From Siphonodentalium dalli (taxonomy: Eukaryota; Mollusca; Scaphopoda; Gadilida; Siphonodentaliidae): a DNA stretch of 64,000 nucleotides. Position 1 is the stretch's first letter, and each line of letters begins with the position of its first letter. The stretch is from NCBI GenBank assembly GCA_032622095.1, contig CP136069.1, forward strand, positions 63,660,819 through 63,724,818, read 5' to 3'. A program made the translations under genes and the position numbers. Under the pieces are notes generated by a model that made no database searches, had not been told where the DNA came from, and worked only from the letters and a program-made list of their open reading frames with translations. Positions 33,263 to 44,309 of this stretch are shown piece by piece.

Positions 33263-33818
33263 TTTATGTGGCATTATTTTATCGACGAACTACAATCTAC
33301 AAAGACATAAACAGATTAAACACGGAGTTATGTCCGAGACAAAACCAACTCTCTTCGGAGAAGATACCGATGAATCTGACGAAGCGGTTCTAGATTCAGA
33401 TGAAGATGAACGTGGAACGCTATCAGATTCAGAAGATGGTAATGGCGTCGGTAGTAGAACGGTAATCGGTCTTAAGAAAGCTGCGCGATGTGTCAACGAG
33501 ATGGACACATTCAAAAGTATGATGAAACGCGTCACCAATGATGTGAAAGAAGAAGAGAGCATTTCGGGAGATGAGAGCATGTCGGGAAAAGAGGATACCA
33601 TCGACACAGAGTTTGCTCTGTTTCTCAAAAGTTATAGACGATTAATAGAATACCAGTATTGATTGAAAACATCACGCATACATACCATGATCATGAAGAA
33701 AATGGTCAAACTGACCAAACACGGATATAATAATGAATGGGCTGCAGATGAAGCGATGAGAAAATTCAAGAAACTCTTAGAAGTAAATCTAACGGTCGAA
33801 GATTCAGACAATGATTAA
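33249..33818 (+). pseudogene. C2H2-finger protein (right copy), truncated by nonsense mutation
   Basis: Mirror of 30759-31328. A CGA codon (Arg 138 in the left copy) is TGA at 33660-33662, so only 137 residues are encoded; the rest of the frame continues open to 33818. There is also a Phe-to-Ile change at about residue 73. CGA to TGA is the typical CpG decay path and indicates that this arm is no longer corrected against the other. The finger and the acidic region remain intact. Confidence 0.75.
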
Positions 33819-33957
33819 ATTTCAATAAACTTCATCAACATGTTATTCTCGTCTTCGTTATATATCTATAAGTGGGGAGGGGGTTTCACCAATATTACAT
33901 CACGTCCCTTACCGCGTGTCACTTTAACATTCCACACCGTGCGTGTATTATCCCCCT

Positions 33958-36028
33958 TTAATTATGTCATAGCATTGGTACATAGAAGACTGTATAACAC
34001 TATGCCTATGTCTGTATCTGTTGTCACACCGTGAGTGGATTGTCCGCCTTTAATGATGTCATAGCGTGTGTATATGCAAGACAGTATAACCCTATGATAA
34101 TGCCTGTAGCTGTTGTTGGTAAGATGTGAAATATAAATTTCAAGGTTCAATTCATTCGTGTAGTAATTTTGTATATGTTCAACGCTCTTCATTCGTGCGC
34201 TTGTATTGTTAACATTCATTCATAATGAGTGTCCCTTTAGAGTGTCTTGTGTTCCTTTAAGATTCAAACACCAATATTACATCACGTCCCTTGTTTCGTG
34301 TCACTTTAACTCCTTGAGTGTATTGCCCCTTCGAATGATGTCATATCATGGGTACATGTAAGATAGTATAACACTATGACTATGTCTGTATCTGTTGTTG
34401 GTAAGATGTGAAAATATAAATTTCAGTTCATTCGTGTAGTAATTTCGTATATGTTCAACGCTCTTCATTCGTAAGAGTAATTACCAACTGGAAGTTGTCC
34501 TATTTTTGATAAACATCGGATTTGCTCATCAGACGATAAGCTGACAATATTTACGTATGGTCTAATTAGATTCATGCATAAATGTAAGGTAATTTTTGTT
34601 ATGGTCAAGTTTTTTGTTAAGACCATGTTCTAACATAGATCGATAAATAAGTTAAAGGTCATTATATTCCACAGTCAAATCTATTGGTGATCGAATTTGA
34701 TAACTATTTTATTGGAACAACTAAGAGTATTATTTACGTGAGATCAATGAGTCCAATTATTATAAATAATAAATTGCAGGCATCGGTGGATACCCGATTG
34801 CCACATTTAGTGATCACGTGATAAACTGATAAAATGTCCAAGTGACGTACTATAATGAGCAAACAAAATGAGTTGACCTTCGGCTTCGTCCCGATTGGGT
34901 ACTGAGCTGACACCGGGGATAAATTGACCAATGACTGCTATTGTATCCTTTTGACAGATATGCGTGTGCAGACTCGTTTGATGTTCGCTATCGCATTACT
35001 ATGTTTTAATAGCCAAGCCTTCACTTCTCGTCTGACTCTCTTACCGTCAAGACCTGTCTACACAGTACTTCTCCGGCAGACTATTCATCCACTGATAGGC
35101 CTACATACAGGTATGCCCCATTGCTCATTTTTATTGATCATTTGCTCATTTTATTGCTCATTTTTTTGCTCATTTGCTCATTTATTTGCTCATTTGCTCA
35201 TTTTTATTGCTCATTTGCTCATTTTCTTGCTCATTTGCTCATTTTTTTGCTCATTTGCTCATTTTTATTGCTCATTTGCTCATTTTCTTGCTCATTTGCT
35301 CATTTTTTTGCTCATTTGCTCATTTGTATTGCTCATTTGCTCATTTTCTTGCTCATTTGCTCATTTTATTGCTCATTTGCTCATTTTTATGCTCATTTGC
35401 TCATTTTTATTGCTCATTTCTCATTTTCTTGCTCATTTGCTCATTTTCTTGCTCATTTGCTCATTTTTTGCTCATTTGCTCATTTTTTTGCTCATTTGCT
35501 CATTGATTGGTGCATACTCAAGAGTCATTTACCTAACATCCAATGTACGTTAATGGTGTCATAGCGTGGGTACATAGAAGACTGTATAACACTATGCCTA
35601 TGTCCGTATCTGTTGTCACACCGTGAGTGGATTGTCCACCTTTAATGATGTCATAGCGTGTGTACATGCAAGACAGTATAATCCTATGATTATGTCTGTA
35701 GCTGTTGTTGGTAAGATGTGAAATATAAATTTCAAGGTTCAATTCATTCGTGTAGTAATTTCGTATATGTTCAACGCTCTTCATTCGTGCGCTTGTATTG
35801 TTAACCTTCATTCATAATGAGTGTCCCTTTAGATCGATAAATAAGTTAAAGGTCATTACATTCCACAGTCAAATCTATTGGTGATCGAATTTGATAACTA
35901 TTTTATTGGAACAACTAAGAGTATTATTCACGTGAGATCAATGAGTCCAATTATTATAAATAATATATTGCAGGCATCGGAGGATACCCGATTGCCACAT
36001 TTAGTGATCACGTGATAAACTGATAAAA
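33958..36028. repeat. Internal repeats of the right arm (mirror)
   Basis: Mirror of 28549-30619, with the same direct-repeat pairs in inverted orientation and small differences (for example ACACT/ACGCT words). Not coding as far as can be seen. Confidence 0.8.
35117..35508. repeat. GAGCAAAT minisatellite, right arm
   Basis: Complement of 29078-29455 as GCTCATTTGCTCATTTTT units. Unit order and total length differ from the left array. Confidence 0.92.
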
Positions 36029-36614
36029 TGTCCAAAGCGTAAGTATGAATGTGGGGCGATAAGTGGTTATTACGTAATGTTGTTATAACAATGTCATCAA
36101 AGCAATTTCTATAATTGAGTGTCCTGGACGTATGCATGTTTTGGCTAACTAATTATCGTGTGAATGACACAGTTTATCAACCTTAATTGATACTAACCCG
36201 TTTGTTCAGACATTAAATCGATATGTTTTCTGAATAGCATATAACTGTGAACGGGGAAATAATATAATTCATTTGGTAAAGCAAAGGTGTGAAAGACACA
36301 TTGTTACCACCAATGTCGCGTGTGTGATTGCGTGTACAGCGAATATGACAATTCATTCTGGAGGGTTGTAATTTCACATTACAATTTTCGACCGTTAGTG
36401 ATTCAACATAGTACATCTCAATACTTCCAATAATTCACGATAATACACACCTGTCATATAGGATAGAGAGAGTGTAAAGAATAAACGCTCTTTATTATTT
36501 ATGTAAAAGTAATGGTGTCTATTTTCAGGTATGACAATTATATGAACTGCGTCCGATAAAACACTGGAATGTATGCATTCATATCGATGGTCACAATGTC
36601 CAATAAAGCTATTT

Positions 36615-37000
36615 CTAAACATCGATTAATAAATTCATGAAAAATATTTGAACAAAAAAAATAACGAAAGATATTGCGCGCAAATAATTTAACATTCGAC
36701 ATTTTAATATCGAGATTATCAGAAACCGAAAACCCGTTATAAATTTTTTATTTAAACTTTTTTTTTTAGAGAAATAATTTTGAGGGTTTTGAAATTTTTT
36801 TTTTTGAAATTTTGGGGTTTTGAAATTTTTTGGAAGTTTTGAAATTTTTTGGAAAAAATAAATTTTGGAAGTTTTGAAAAAAAAATTTGGAAAAATAATT
36901 TTTGGGTTTTTGATATTTTGGGAATATTTTAGTACAACCAATTTTAGACCCCAAAGATTCTATTTTTAGAAGTGGGGCGAACGAGACGCCTATTCTTCTT
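36615..37000. repeat. Right terminal region: A/T repeats, S block and TIR
   Basis: Mirror of 27588-27970. The T-rich tract has shifted in length relative to the left end (for example runs of T near 36760 and 36797). It ends with CGAGACGCCTATTCTTCT against the TTAA at 37001. Confidence 0.85.
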
Positions 37001-37485
37001 TTAACATGGGGTAAATAGACTACTGCGCTTGAACGAGCATGTGAATTTGTCGTTTTTAATGTACAGCAACTTGATAATCAATAACAGAGGCATTCTCTGT
37101 CAAATAAGGTCGCTCTATTTACGGTATTAATTGCGAAACTTTCTAAAGTAAACTACGCGTAAACGGATACATACGGTAAATTATAGAATGTGCCGGAATC
37201 GGCCTAATCGCCCCATGGCCAACTCGCCCAGTCGACGTGTGTCAATTCGGTACCTACTATAACATGTACCCGAGTCCGATTCGGAATAAAAGATGTATAC
37301 GGGTGTTATATAGCGTTTGGTCCGTTGTTTCTCAATGAATATTATTGAAATTTGGTGTATATGTCCGGGCTGGGACATGGAATACAACAACGTTTGAATT
37401 GTTTTTAAATTTACAAATTTGTTGATTTTATTCAATTTTTTTTCGTTCTGAAAACACACTATAAAGTGTATATAATATAATAAAG

Positions 37486-37788
37486 AACACGAGACATACA
37501 TAATTTATAAACTGTTAACAAAAGATATCAAATTCAATACATGACAAAGATGACTCAGTGGAGTTTATAAAGTGAACATAAAAACATTGAGGTAAGAATC
37601 TTTTTAAGGAATGCAACTTTATTTAATGATAATAAACACATAAATTAAAATAACAAACATGAGACATACATGATTTATAAACTGTTAACAAAAGATATCA
37701 AACTCAATACATGACAAAGATGACTCAGTGAAGTTTATAAAGTGAACATAAAAATATTAAGGTAAGAATGTTTTTAAGCATTACTAAA
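37486..37788. repeat. 178-bp direct duplication in the outer arm
   Basis: AACA(C/T)GAGACATACAT(A/G)ATTTAT to GTAAGAAT occurs at 37486-37610 and 37664-37788; the mirror pair is at about 42595-42720 and 42773-42900. The duplication therefore predates the outer palindrome. Confidence 0.85.
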
Positions 37789-39228
37789 CCGTTTAGCACA
37801 GACCACAGTCCACTTCACTCATCCGATCATCACCAAACTTCATATTTATCTTGATATTGATCTATCAGATGAGAGCTATCAAATATTTTTTTAATTTCAT
37901 AGGAAAAAATGGTCGCCAGCGGCCATATTGCAGTTACGTTATATTTTATCGCGTCATGTCGATATCTAGTATTACTTAGAAATTTCACCTTTCCAGATTC
38001 ATAATTGCTCCATTGACTGTAACAGATGAAATTATTCCCCTCTTCGGATAGAGTGTCACTGAAACTTTATTTTGTCAGACTGTCTGTATAATCACTGATT
38101 ATATATGGCAATAATCTGTAATAAGATGTAGCACTATTTTATTTTATATTTACATGCAGTGCTGTTTTTATACATCAATTCTAATCCCCCTAGATCATCA
38201 TGTGATCGATCATACATCGCGCGAGGACCTGGTTGAATTAAGGGGGGTTTTATGGATCACTTCTGTCCTCAAGCTAGATTATACTTATGACATTTAATGG
38301 CATGTTTCTAACGTGGAGGGTTAGATATGCTTGAGAAACCACCACTCTTTAATTCACACCAAGTTCTCAGCTGTCATGTTCGGATATTAGAACCCATAGC
38401 CATGATATATGGTTTATTTTGTGTATACTAGTAATATAGTTATTTTCAGTACCTTTATATACCAGTACTGTGTATAACAATGCATATAAATTAATCCATG
38501 TATACATGTATATTGATTCAACGGATTCAGTGGTTTTGTCCATCAGTCTATCAAATTTGCGGGGAAAACATGGCCACAAGCAGTACACCCTGCTAAATTT
38601 CGAATTTGAATCAATTGGCGCACCCTGCAGCCAGCTTTTATTGGAGAACTTTTTCTTATGTGGATATTTTGGGTCACCGCTAGATGTGAGCCATATTTTG
38701 TTCTCAAACTGTCCTTGTGAAGACATCACTGCCAGCGGTGATCTTCAATTTTACTATTTTTATGGCTAAATAATTTGGTGATCCTACAGACGACACCCTT
38801 GTCCGATCGTTATCAGATTCCACAATTATCTTCTGGATAACCAGGGTGAGAGTAATCTAATTTTCCCGAATTTCGTTAAAAAACATTACCACAGGCAGCA
38901 ATTTGGTATCTTACTCTTTGATCCTCTTTTGCATGACTGAATTGTTTAGCAACTGTACAGACATATCCCTCATCTGGTTTTTATATACATGTATATCTCT
39001 TCATGCGGATAGCCAGTATTACGTAGGTACTTCAACTTTCTGCATTCCTGTCATCATTTGAAATATAAAAATTTACCTGATACATGCACCCTTCAAAATT
39101 TGTTTCGTCGTATCTATTTTAATGACCCGTATGGTAATATTGATACAGATATATTTGTCAAACATTTCTTTGTACAATATACAGGTATTTAGTTTGTAAC
39201 TAAATCTAGAAATATATAATAGTAGCTG
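37789..39228. other. Outer palindrome arm, unique part, no gene
   Basis: Mirrored at 41050-42590. The open frames 38367-38729 (minus) and 41651-42010 (plus) are mirror copies of each other with several amino-acid changes and no recognisable domain. They could be a decayed exon but are not supported as genes. Confidence 0.5.
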
Positions 39229-39720
39229 GTGGACCCCACTTCGTCCGGGATGTTCCCCTCTGATTTTCGGAGAAATGCGCGATTTAACCTTGAATTGACT
39301 ATTTTAAAGGTGAAGGTCATGTCGGGGTCACGATTTGACCCGTCCAAAACACTCCCCGGACAAAAGTCACGACAAAAGTACCCGTCGAAATCCGCCCGGC
39401 TTTATACCCGATTTGACCTTGAATTGACAATTTTGAATGTCAAGATCAGGTCAGGGTCATGATTTAACCCACCCGAAACACTCCTGGGACAAAAGTAACA
39501 GTAGGTATCAAATTTCGTTGAAATACTTCCGTTTTACCAGATTTGACCTTGAATTGATCTTTTTGAATGTCAAAGTCAGGTCGGGATCAAGATTTGACCC
39601 GTCCAAAATACTCCCTGGAAATAATTTCCCCTAGGTATCAAATTTCGTCAAATCTGTCCGGCAGTTTTCCCGGCCATAGCTAACAGACAAACAGACAGAC
39701 AAATGTCCAAAATATATATT
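39229..39720. repeat. 129-bp tandem repeat, three units, left outer arm
   Basis: Units start near 39281, 39410 and 39540 with GATTT(G/A)ACCTTGAATTGAC, followed by TTGAATGTCAAG(A/G)TCAGGTC and CCAAAACACTCC-type segments. It ends with an ACAGACAAACAGACAGACAAA tail, then AACTAGCTGATGTACTCGAC. The same tail style follows the 122-bp repeats at 45.7-48.8 kb, so the two are probably related repeat families. Mirror copy: about 40675-41045. Confidence 0.8.
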
Positions 39721-40173
39721 AAACTAGCTGATGTACTCGACTTCGTTCGGGCTAGTTAGGGATTTTTTTTGTGATCGCCTCCATCTGGACAGTACCCAGT
39801 ATATACAGCGTCTGGCCAAACTATTGTTCAATTGGTCCAGAAACATGCCTATATCAGCACGTTCGAGAACATGGTCCCACGTGAAATTGGACCCGTCCAT
39901 ATTGCTCCCAGGATCGAAGTAGTCCTACACACAAATTTTTAGTCGGATCGGTCAAGGTCCAGAAACATGCCTATGAGCGAGGTCAAGTTGACACGTTAAA
40001 TACCAAATTCGAGCAGTGTTAGAGTCTATAACACATACACACATGCATTCACGCATACACACATACATACATACATACAGACAGGTGTTTCAAAATGTAT
40101 AATCGATAGCTACAACAATTCTATGGTAGATAGTTCACGGCCGACCTGATGCATGCATCTTAGTTTTCTTGTT

Positions 40174-40314
40174 ATCATTGTCGCCATCATCGTCATCATC
40201 ATCTCGTCACAACATTTTATTACCAGTACATCGCATATATCACAGAATGTAGTCTAGCTAACACAAGCAAAATGCTGGATCAGTAAATTGTCAGTAAAGC
40301 CAATGCCAATGATG
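40174..40314. other. Loop of the outer palindrome
   Basis: A non-palindromic spacer between GATGCATGCATC arms. It has a short CATCGTCATCATCAT run and nothing else recognisable. Confidence 0.8.
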
Positions 40315-40674
40315 AACAAGAAAACTAAGATGCATGCATCAGGTCGCCGTGAACTATCTACCATAGAATTGTTGTAGCTATCGATTATACATTTTGGAAC
40401 ACCTGTCTGTATGTATGTGTGTATGCATGAATGCATGTGTGTATGTGTTATAGACTCTAACACTGCTCGACTGATCCGACTCGGATTTGGTATTTAACGT
40501 GTCAACTTGACCTCGCTCATAGGCATGTTTCTGGACCTTGACCGATCCGACTAAAAAATTGTGTGTAGGACTACTTCGATCCCGGGAGCAATATGGACGG
40601 GTCCAATTTCACGTGGGACCATGTTCTCGAACGTGCTGATGTAGGCATGTTTCTGGACTATTTGGACGGGTCAA

Positions 40675-41045
40675 ATCTTGATCCCGACCTGACTTTGACA
40701 TTCAAAAAGATCAATTCAAGGTCAAATCTGGTAAAACGGAAGTATTTCAACGAAATATAATACCTACTGTTACTTTTGTCCCAGGAGTGTTTCGGGTGAG
40801 TCAAATTATGACCCTGACCTGATCTTGACATTCAAAATTGTCAATTCAAGGTCAAATCGGGTAAAGCCGGGCGGATTTCGACGGGTATTTTTGTCGTGAC
40901 TTTTGTCCGGGGAGTGTTTTGGACGGGTCAAATCGTGACCCGACATGACGTTCACCTTTAAAATGGCCAATTCAAGGTTAAATCGCGCAATTCTCCGAAA
41001 ATCAGAGGGGAACATCCCGGACGAAGTAGGGTCCACCAGCTACTA
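40675..41045. repeat. 129-bp tandem repeat, right outer arm (mirror)
   Basis: Inverted copy of 39229-39670, with scattered substitutions and short indels. The segment between about 39670 and 40070 is only partly mirrored (40440-40670), where the right arm has lost part of the ACAGACAG tail. Confidence 0.75.
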
Positions 41046-43348
41046 TTATATATTTCTAGATTTAGTTACAAACTAAATACCTGTATATTGTACAAAGAAA
41101 TGTTTGACAAATATATCTGTATCAATATTACCATACGGGTCATTAAAATAGATACGACGAAACAAATTTTGAAGGGTGCATGGTATCAGGTAATTTTTTT
41201 ATTTCAAATGATGACAGGAATGCGGAAAGTTGAAGTACCTACGTAATACTGACTATCCGAATGAAGAGATATACATGTATATAAAAACCAAAATAGAAGA
41301 TGACTGCTGGCAACAATGTTTTCCAAAAAAAATTCAAAGCATTCGATAGCTCCCATCTAGTTGTCAGCCCGAAGATCAATATAAAGTGTGGTGACTATCA
41401 GATGAGGGATATGACTGTACAGTTGCTAAACAATTCAGTCACGCAAAAGAGGATCAAACAGTAAGATACCAAATTGCTGCCTGTGGTAATGTTTTTTAAC
41501 GAAATTCGGGAAAATTAGATTACTCTCACCCTGGTTATCCAGAAGATCATTGTGGAATCTGGTGACGATCGGACAAGGGGTGTCGTCTGTAGGATCAACC
41601 AAATTATTTAGCCATAAAAATAGTAAAATTCCAGATCACCGCTGGCAGAGATGTCTTCACAAGGACAGCTTGAGAACAAAACATGGCTCACATCTAGCGG
41701 TGACCCAAACTATCCACGTGAGAAAAAGTTCTCCAATAAAAGCTGGCTGCAGGGTGCGCCAATTGATTCAAATTCGAAATTTAACAGGGTGTACTGCTTG
41801 TGGCCATGTTTCCCCCGCATATTTGATAGACTTATGGACAAAACCACTGAATCCGTTGAATCAATATACATGTATACATGGATTAATTTATATGCATTGT
41901 TATACACAGTACTGGTATATAAAGGTACTGAAAATAACAATATTACTAGTATACACAAAATAAACCATATATCATGGCTATCGGTTCTAATATCCGAATA
42001 TGACAGCTGATAACTTGGTGTGAATTGAAGAGTGTTGGTGTCTCAAGCATATCTAACCCTCCACGTTAGAAACATGCCATTAAATGTCATAAGTATAATC
42101 TAGCTTGAGGACAGAAGTGATCCATAAAACCCCCCTTAATTCAACCAGGTCCTCGCGCGATGTGTGGTCGATCACATGATGATCTAGGGGGGATTAGAAT
42201 TGTTGTATAAAAACAGCACTGCATGTAAATATAAAATAAAATAGTGCTACATCTTATTACAGATTATTGCCATATATAATCAGTGACTATACAGACAGTC
42301 TGACAAAATAAAGTTTCAGTGACACTCTATCCGAAGAGGGGAATAATTCCATCTGTTACAGTCAATGGAGCAATTATGAATCTGGAAAGGTGAAATTTCT
42401 AACTAATACTAGATATCGACATGACGCGATAACATATAACGTAAATGTAATATGGCCGCTGGCGACCATTTTTTCCTATAAAATAAAAAAAATATTTGAT
42501 AGCTCTCATCTGATAGATCAATATCAAGATAAATATCAAGTTTAGTGATGATCGGATGAGTGAAGTGGACTGTGCTAAACGGTTTAGTAATGCTTAAAAA
42601 GATTTTTACCTTAATATTTTTATGTTCACTTTATAAACTTCACTGAGTCATCTTTGTCATGTATTGAGTTTGATATCTTTTGTTAACAGTTTATAAATCA
42701 TGTATGTCTCATGTATGTTATTTTAATTTATGTGTTTATTATCATTAAATAAAGTTGCATTCCTTAAAAAGATTCTTACCTCAATGTTTTTATGTTCACT
42801 TTATAAACTCCACTGAGTCATCTTTGTCATGTATTGAATTTGATATCTTTTGTTAATAGTTTATAAATTATGTATGTCTCGTGTTCGTTATTATATTATA
42901 TACACTTTATAGTGTGTTTCAGAACGAAAACAAAATGAATAAAATCAACAAATTTGTAAATTTAAAAACAATTCAAACGTTGTTGTATTCCATGTCCCAG
43001 CCCGGACATATACACCAAATTTCAATAATATTCATTGAGAAACAACGGACCAAACGCCATATAACACCCCGTATGCATCTTTTATTCCGAGTTGGCCTTT
43101 TATTCCGAGTTGGCACTCGCCGATTGGGGCGAGTTAGCCATGAGGCGAGTACACCGATTCCGACACCTTTTCTATTTGCAGCAGGTTAAGTTTACGCGTA
43201 ATTTAATTCACAAAGTTCCCCAATTGGTATCGTAAATAGAGCGACCTTATTTGACAGAGAATGCCTCTGTTATTGATTATAAAGTTGCTATACATTAAAA
43301 ACGACAATTCACATGCTCGTTCAAGCGCAGTAGTCTATTTTCCCCATG
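41046..43348. other. Outer palindrome right arm, no gene
   Basis: Mirror of 37005-39228. It includes the 178-bp duplication pair (about 42595-42900). The short open frame at 42881-43189 has a mirror at 37181-37501; neither resembles a known protein. Confidence 0.6.
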
Positions 43349-43352
43349 TTGA
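43349..43352. other. Empty integration site matching the 9.4-kb insertion
   Basis: TTGA here (TCAA on the complement) sits between CATGTTGAAGGACATCC-type flanks that are, on the complement, GGATGTCCT and CATGGGG. Those flanks lie on either side of the 27584-37004 element, each next to its own TTAA. This arm therefore never received the insertion. Confidence 0.88.
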
Positions 43353-43593
43353 AGGACATCCACAAATACTAAATAACGCTAACTTACTGCCGAATGTTTT
43401 ACACGACAACTGTTAACATATTTGGGCTGAATTCATCTGACGCGGTATTATTCCTCAAAATAAACAACAGAACCATCGTTACTTGGAAATGTAGTTTGGG
43501 CTAACATTTACATAAATCCTCCATATCATTATTCCGACACACACGTCAGATGAAAAAGTCACATGAAGTAACCGGCCAAATTGGCCGAAATGA

Positions 43594-43925
43594 ATTAACG
43601 CGCTCTGTTAATTATAGCGTACGTTTGGATTCGACGGCATATATAAAGACGCTCTTTATAAAAAAGTGTAACTAAAATGCCAAATTTTATTTATTTATTT
43701 GTGTGAAAAACTTGATGATCCCAGAGCACAGCCAAATAGCACTCTTAACAATATGGCAGCGAATGAAGTCTCCCGATAAAATTGGTTTTACAACCTTTTG
43801 CGACAGCTTTATAGTTCAATAATGATTTCTATAAATAAGACTTTCTATAAAATTTACGACTCAATCGCACCGTGAAAACAATATTTATACTACATGTAAA
43901 TCAATATCAATTGAGTTTCTCATCA
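43594..43925. other. Arm-specific segment of the outer palindrome
   Basis: About 330 bp has no counterpart at the matching point of the left arm (27349/27350), where there is only the expanded trinucleotide tract. It is either an insertion here or a deletion on the left. No element ends were recognised. Confidence 0.5.
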
Positions 43926-44163
43926 TGTGTCGTCGTGATAAAATGATGATGACGATAATGAATATGGTGATGATGATGGAAATTGTGATGATGAATTCAC
44001 CGGGCTATATGAGAAGAAAATCGGGGGTTAATGTATATATTGTATACTTGTGATGTCTTTCTTTATTTTCTGCTGTCCATCTTTTGTAAAATAAAACTAC
44101 ATTTGTGTTTTCTCAATGTCCATATATTATATCTTGGATCAGAGAATAAAACATATATAGCGG

Positions 44164-44309
44164 ATCTACAACGAGTCCCCAGTTTGTAGCGGAATTTACA
44201 AAACGAGTCCAGTAAATCAGGTCTGGACCGAGCCTTTGGCGAGGTTCAGACCTAATTTACTGGACGAGTTTTGTAAATGCCGCTATAAACTGGGGACGAG
44301 TTGTAGATT
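44164..44309. mobile_element. Hairpin MITE, 146 bp
   Basis: ATCTACAACGAGTCCCCAGT at 44164-44183 pairs with ACTGGGGACGAGTTGTAGAT ending at 44309, continuing inward through TTTACAAAACGAGTCCAGTAAAT and AGGTCTGGACC to a small loop near 44236. Arms are about 65 bp with few mismatches. Confidence 0.8.

Larger units (their letters stand above)
27584..37004. mobile_element. 9.4-kb palindromic TTAA-flanked mobile element
   Basis: It is bounded by TTAA at 27584-27587 and 37001-37004. Immediately inside, the ends are inverted: (C/A)(A)GAAGAATAGGCGTCTCG on the left and its complement on the right. The whole element is palindromic about 32288, with arms of about 4.7 kb and only sparse differences (1 in about 155 bases at 31320-31480 against 33100-33260). 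The uninterrupted outer-arm mate (43340-43360) reads GTCCT-TCAA-CATGGGG on the complementary strand, where here one reads GTCCT-TTAA at the left flank and TTAA-CATGGGG at the right. This indicates target duplication of a TTAA-like site. TTAA duplication is the hallmark of piggyBac-type transposition, but no transposase was found, so mobilisation in trans or a different enzyme is inferred. Each arm encodes three small ORFs. Confidence 0.88.
26985..44145. repeat. Outer (older) giant inverted repeat, axis near 40244
   Basis: The left arm is 26985-27583 plus 37005-40173 (split by the 9.4-kb insertion) and the right arm is 40315-44145. The loop is about 140 bp (40174-40314). Matching is continuous from ATGCATGCATC at the axis to about 27350 and 43593. 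It resumes as a weaker match (CAGCCCGGTCACTTCATC / TTCACCGGGCTATATGAG and beyond) to about 26985 and 44145. A 155-base comparison (about 38545-38700 against 41685-41840) shows 8 differences, so the arms are old enough to have diverged. Contents include tandem 129-bp repeats and no recognisable gene. Confidence 0.9.

Noticed and set aside
27584-37004. Classical Polinton/Maverick assignment of the palindromic element
   Set aside because: No DNA polymerase B, integrase, ATPase or capsid gene is present and the target duplication is TTAA-like, not 6 bp; only the small-gene layout is reminiscent.
26985-44145. Sequencing or assembly fold-back artefact as the source of both palindromes
   Set aside because: The arms have substitutions, indels, a nonsense mutation, differently ordered minisatellites and a TTAA-flanked insertion in one arm only; raw reads should still be checked.
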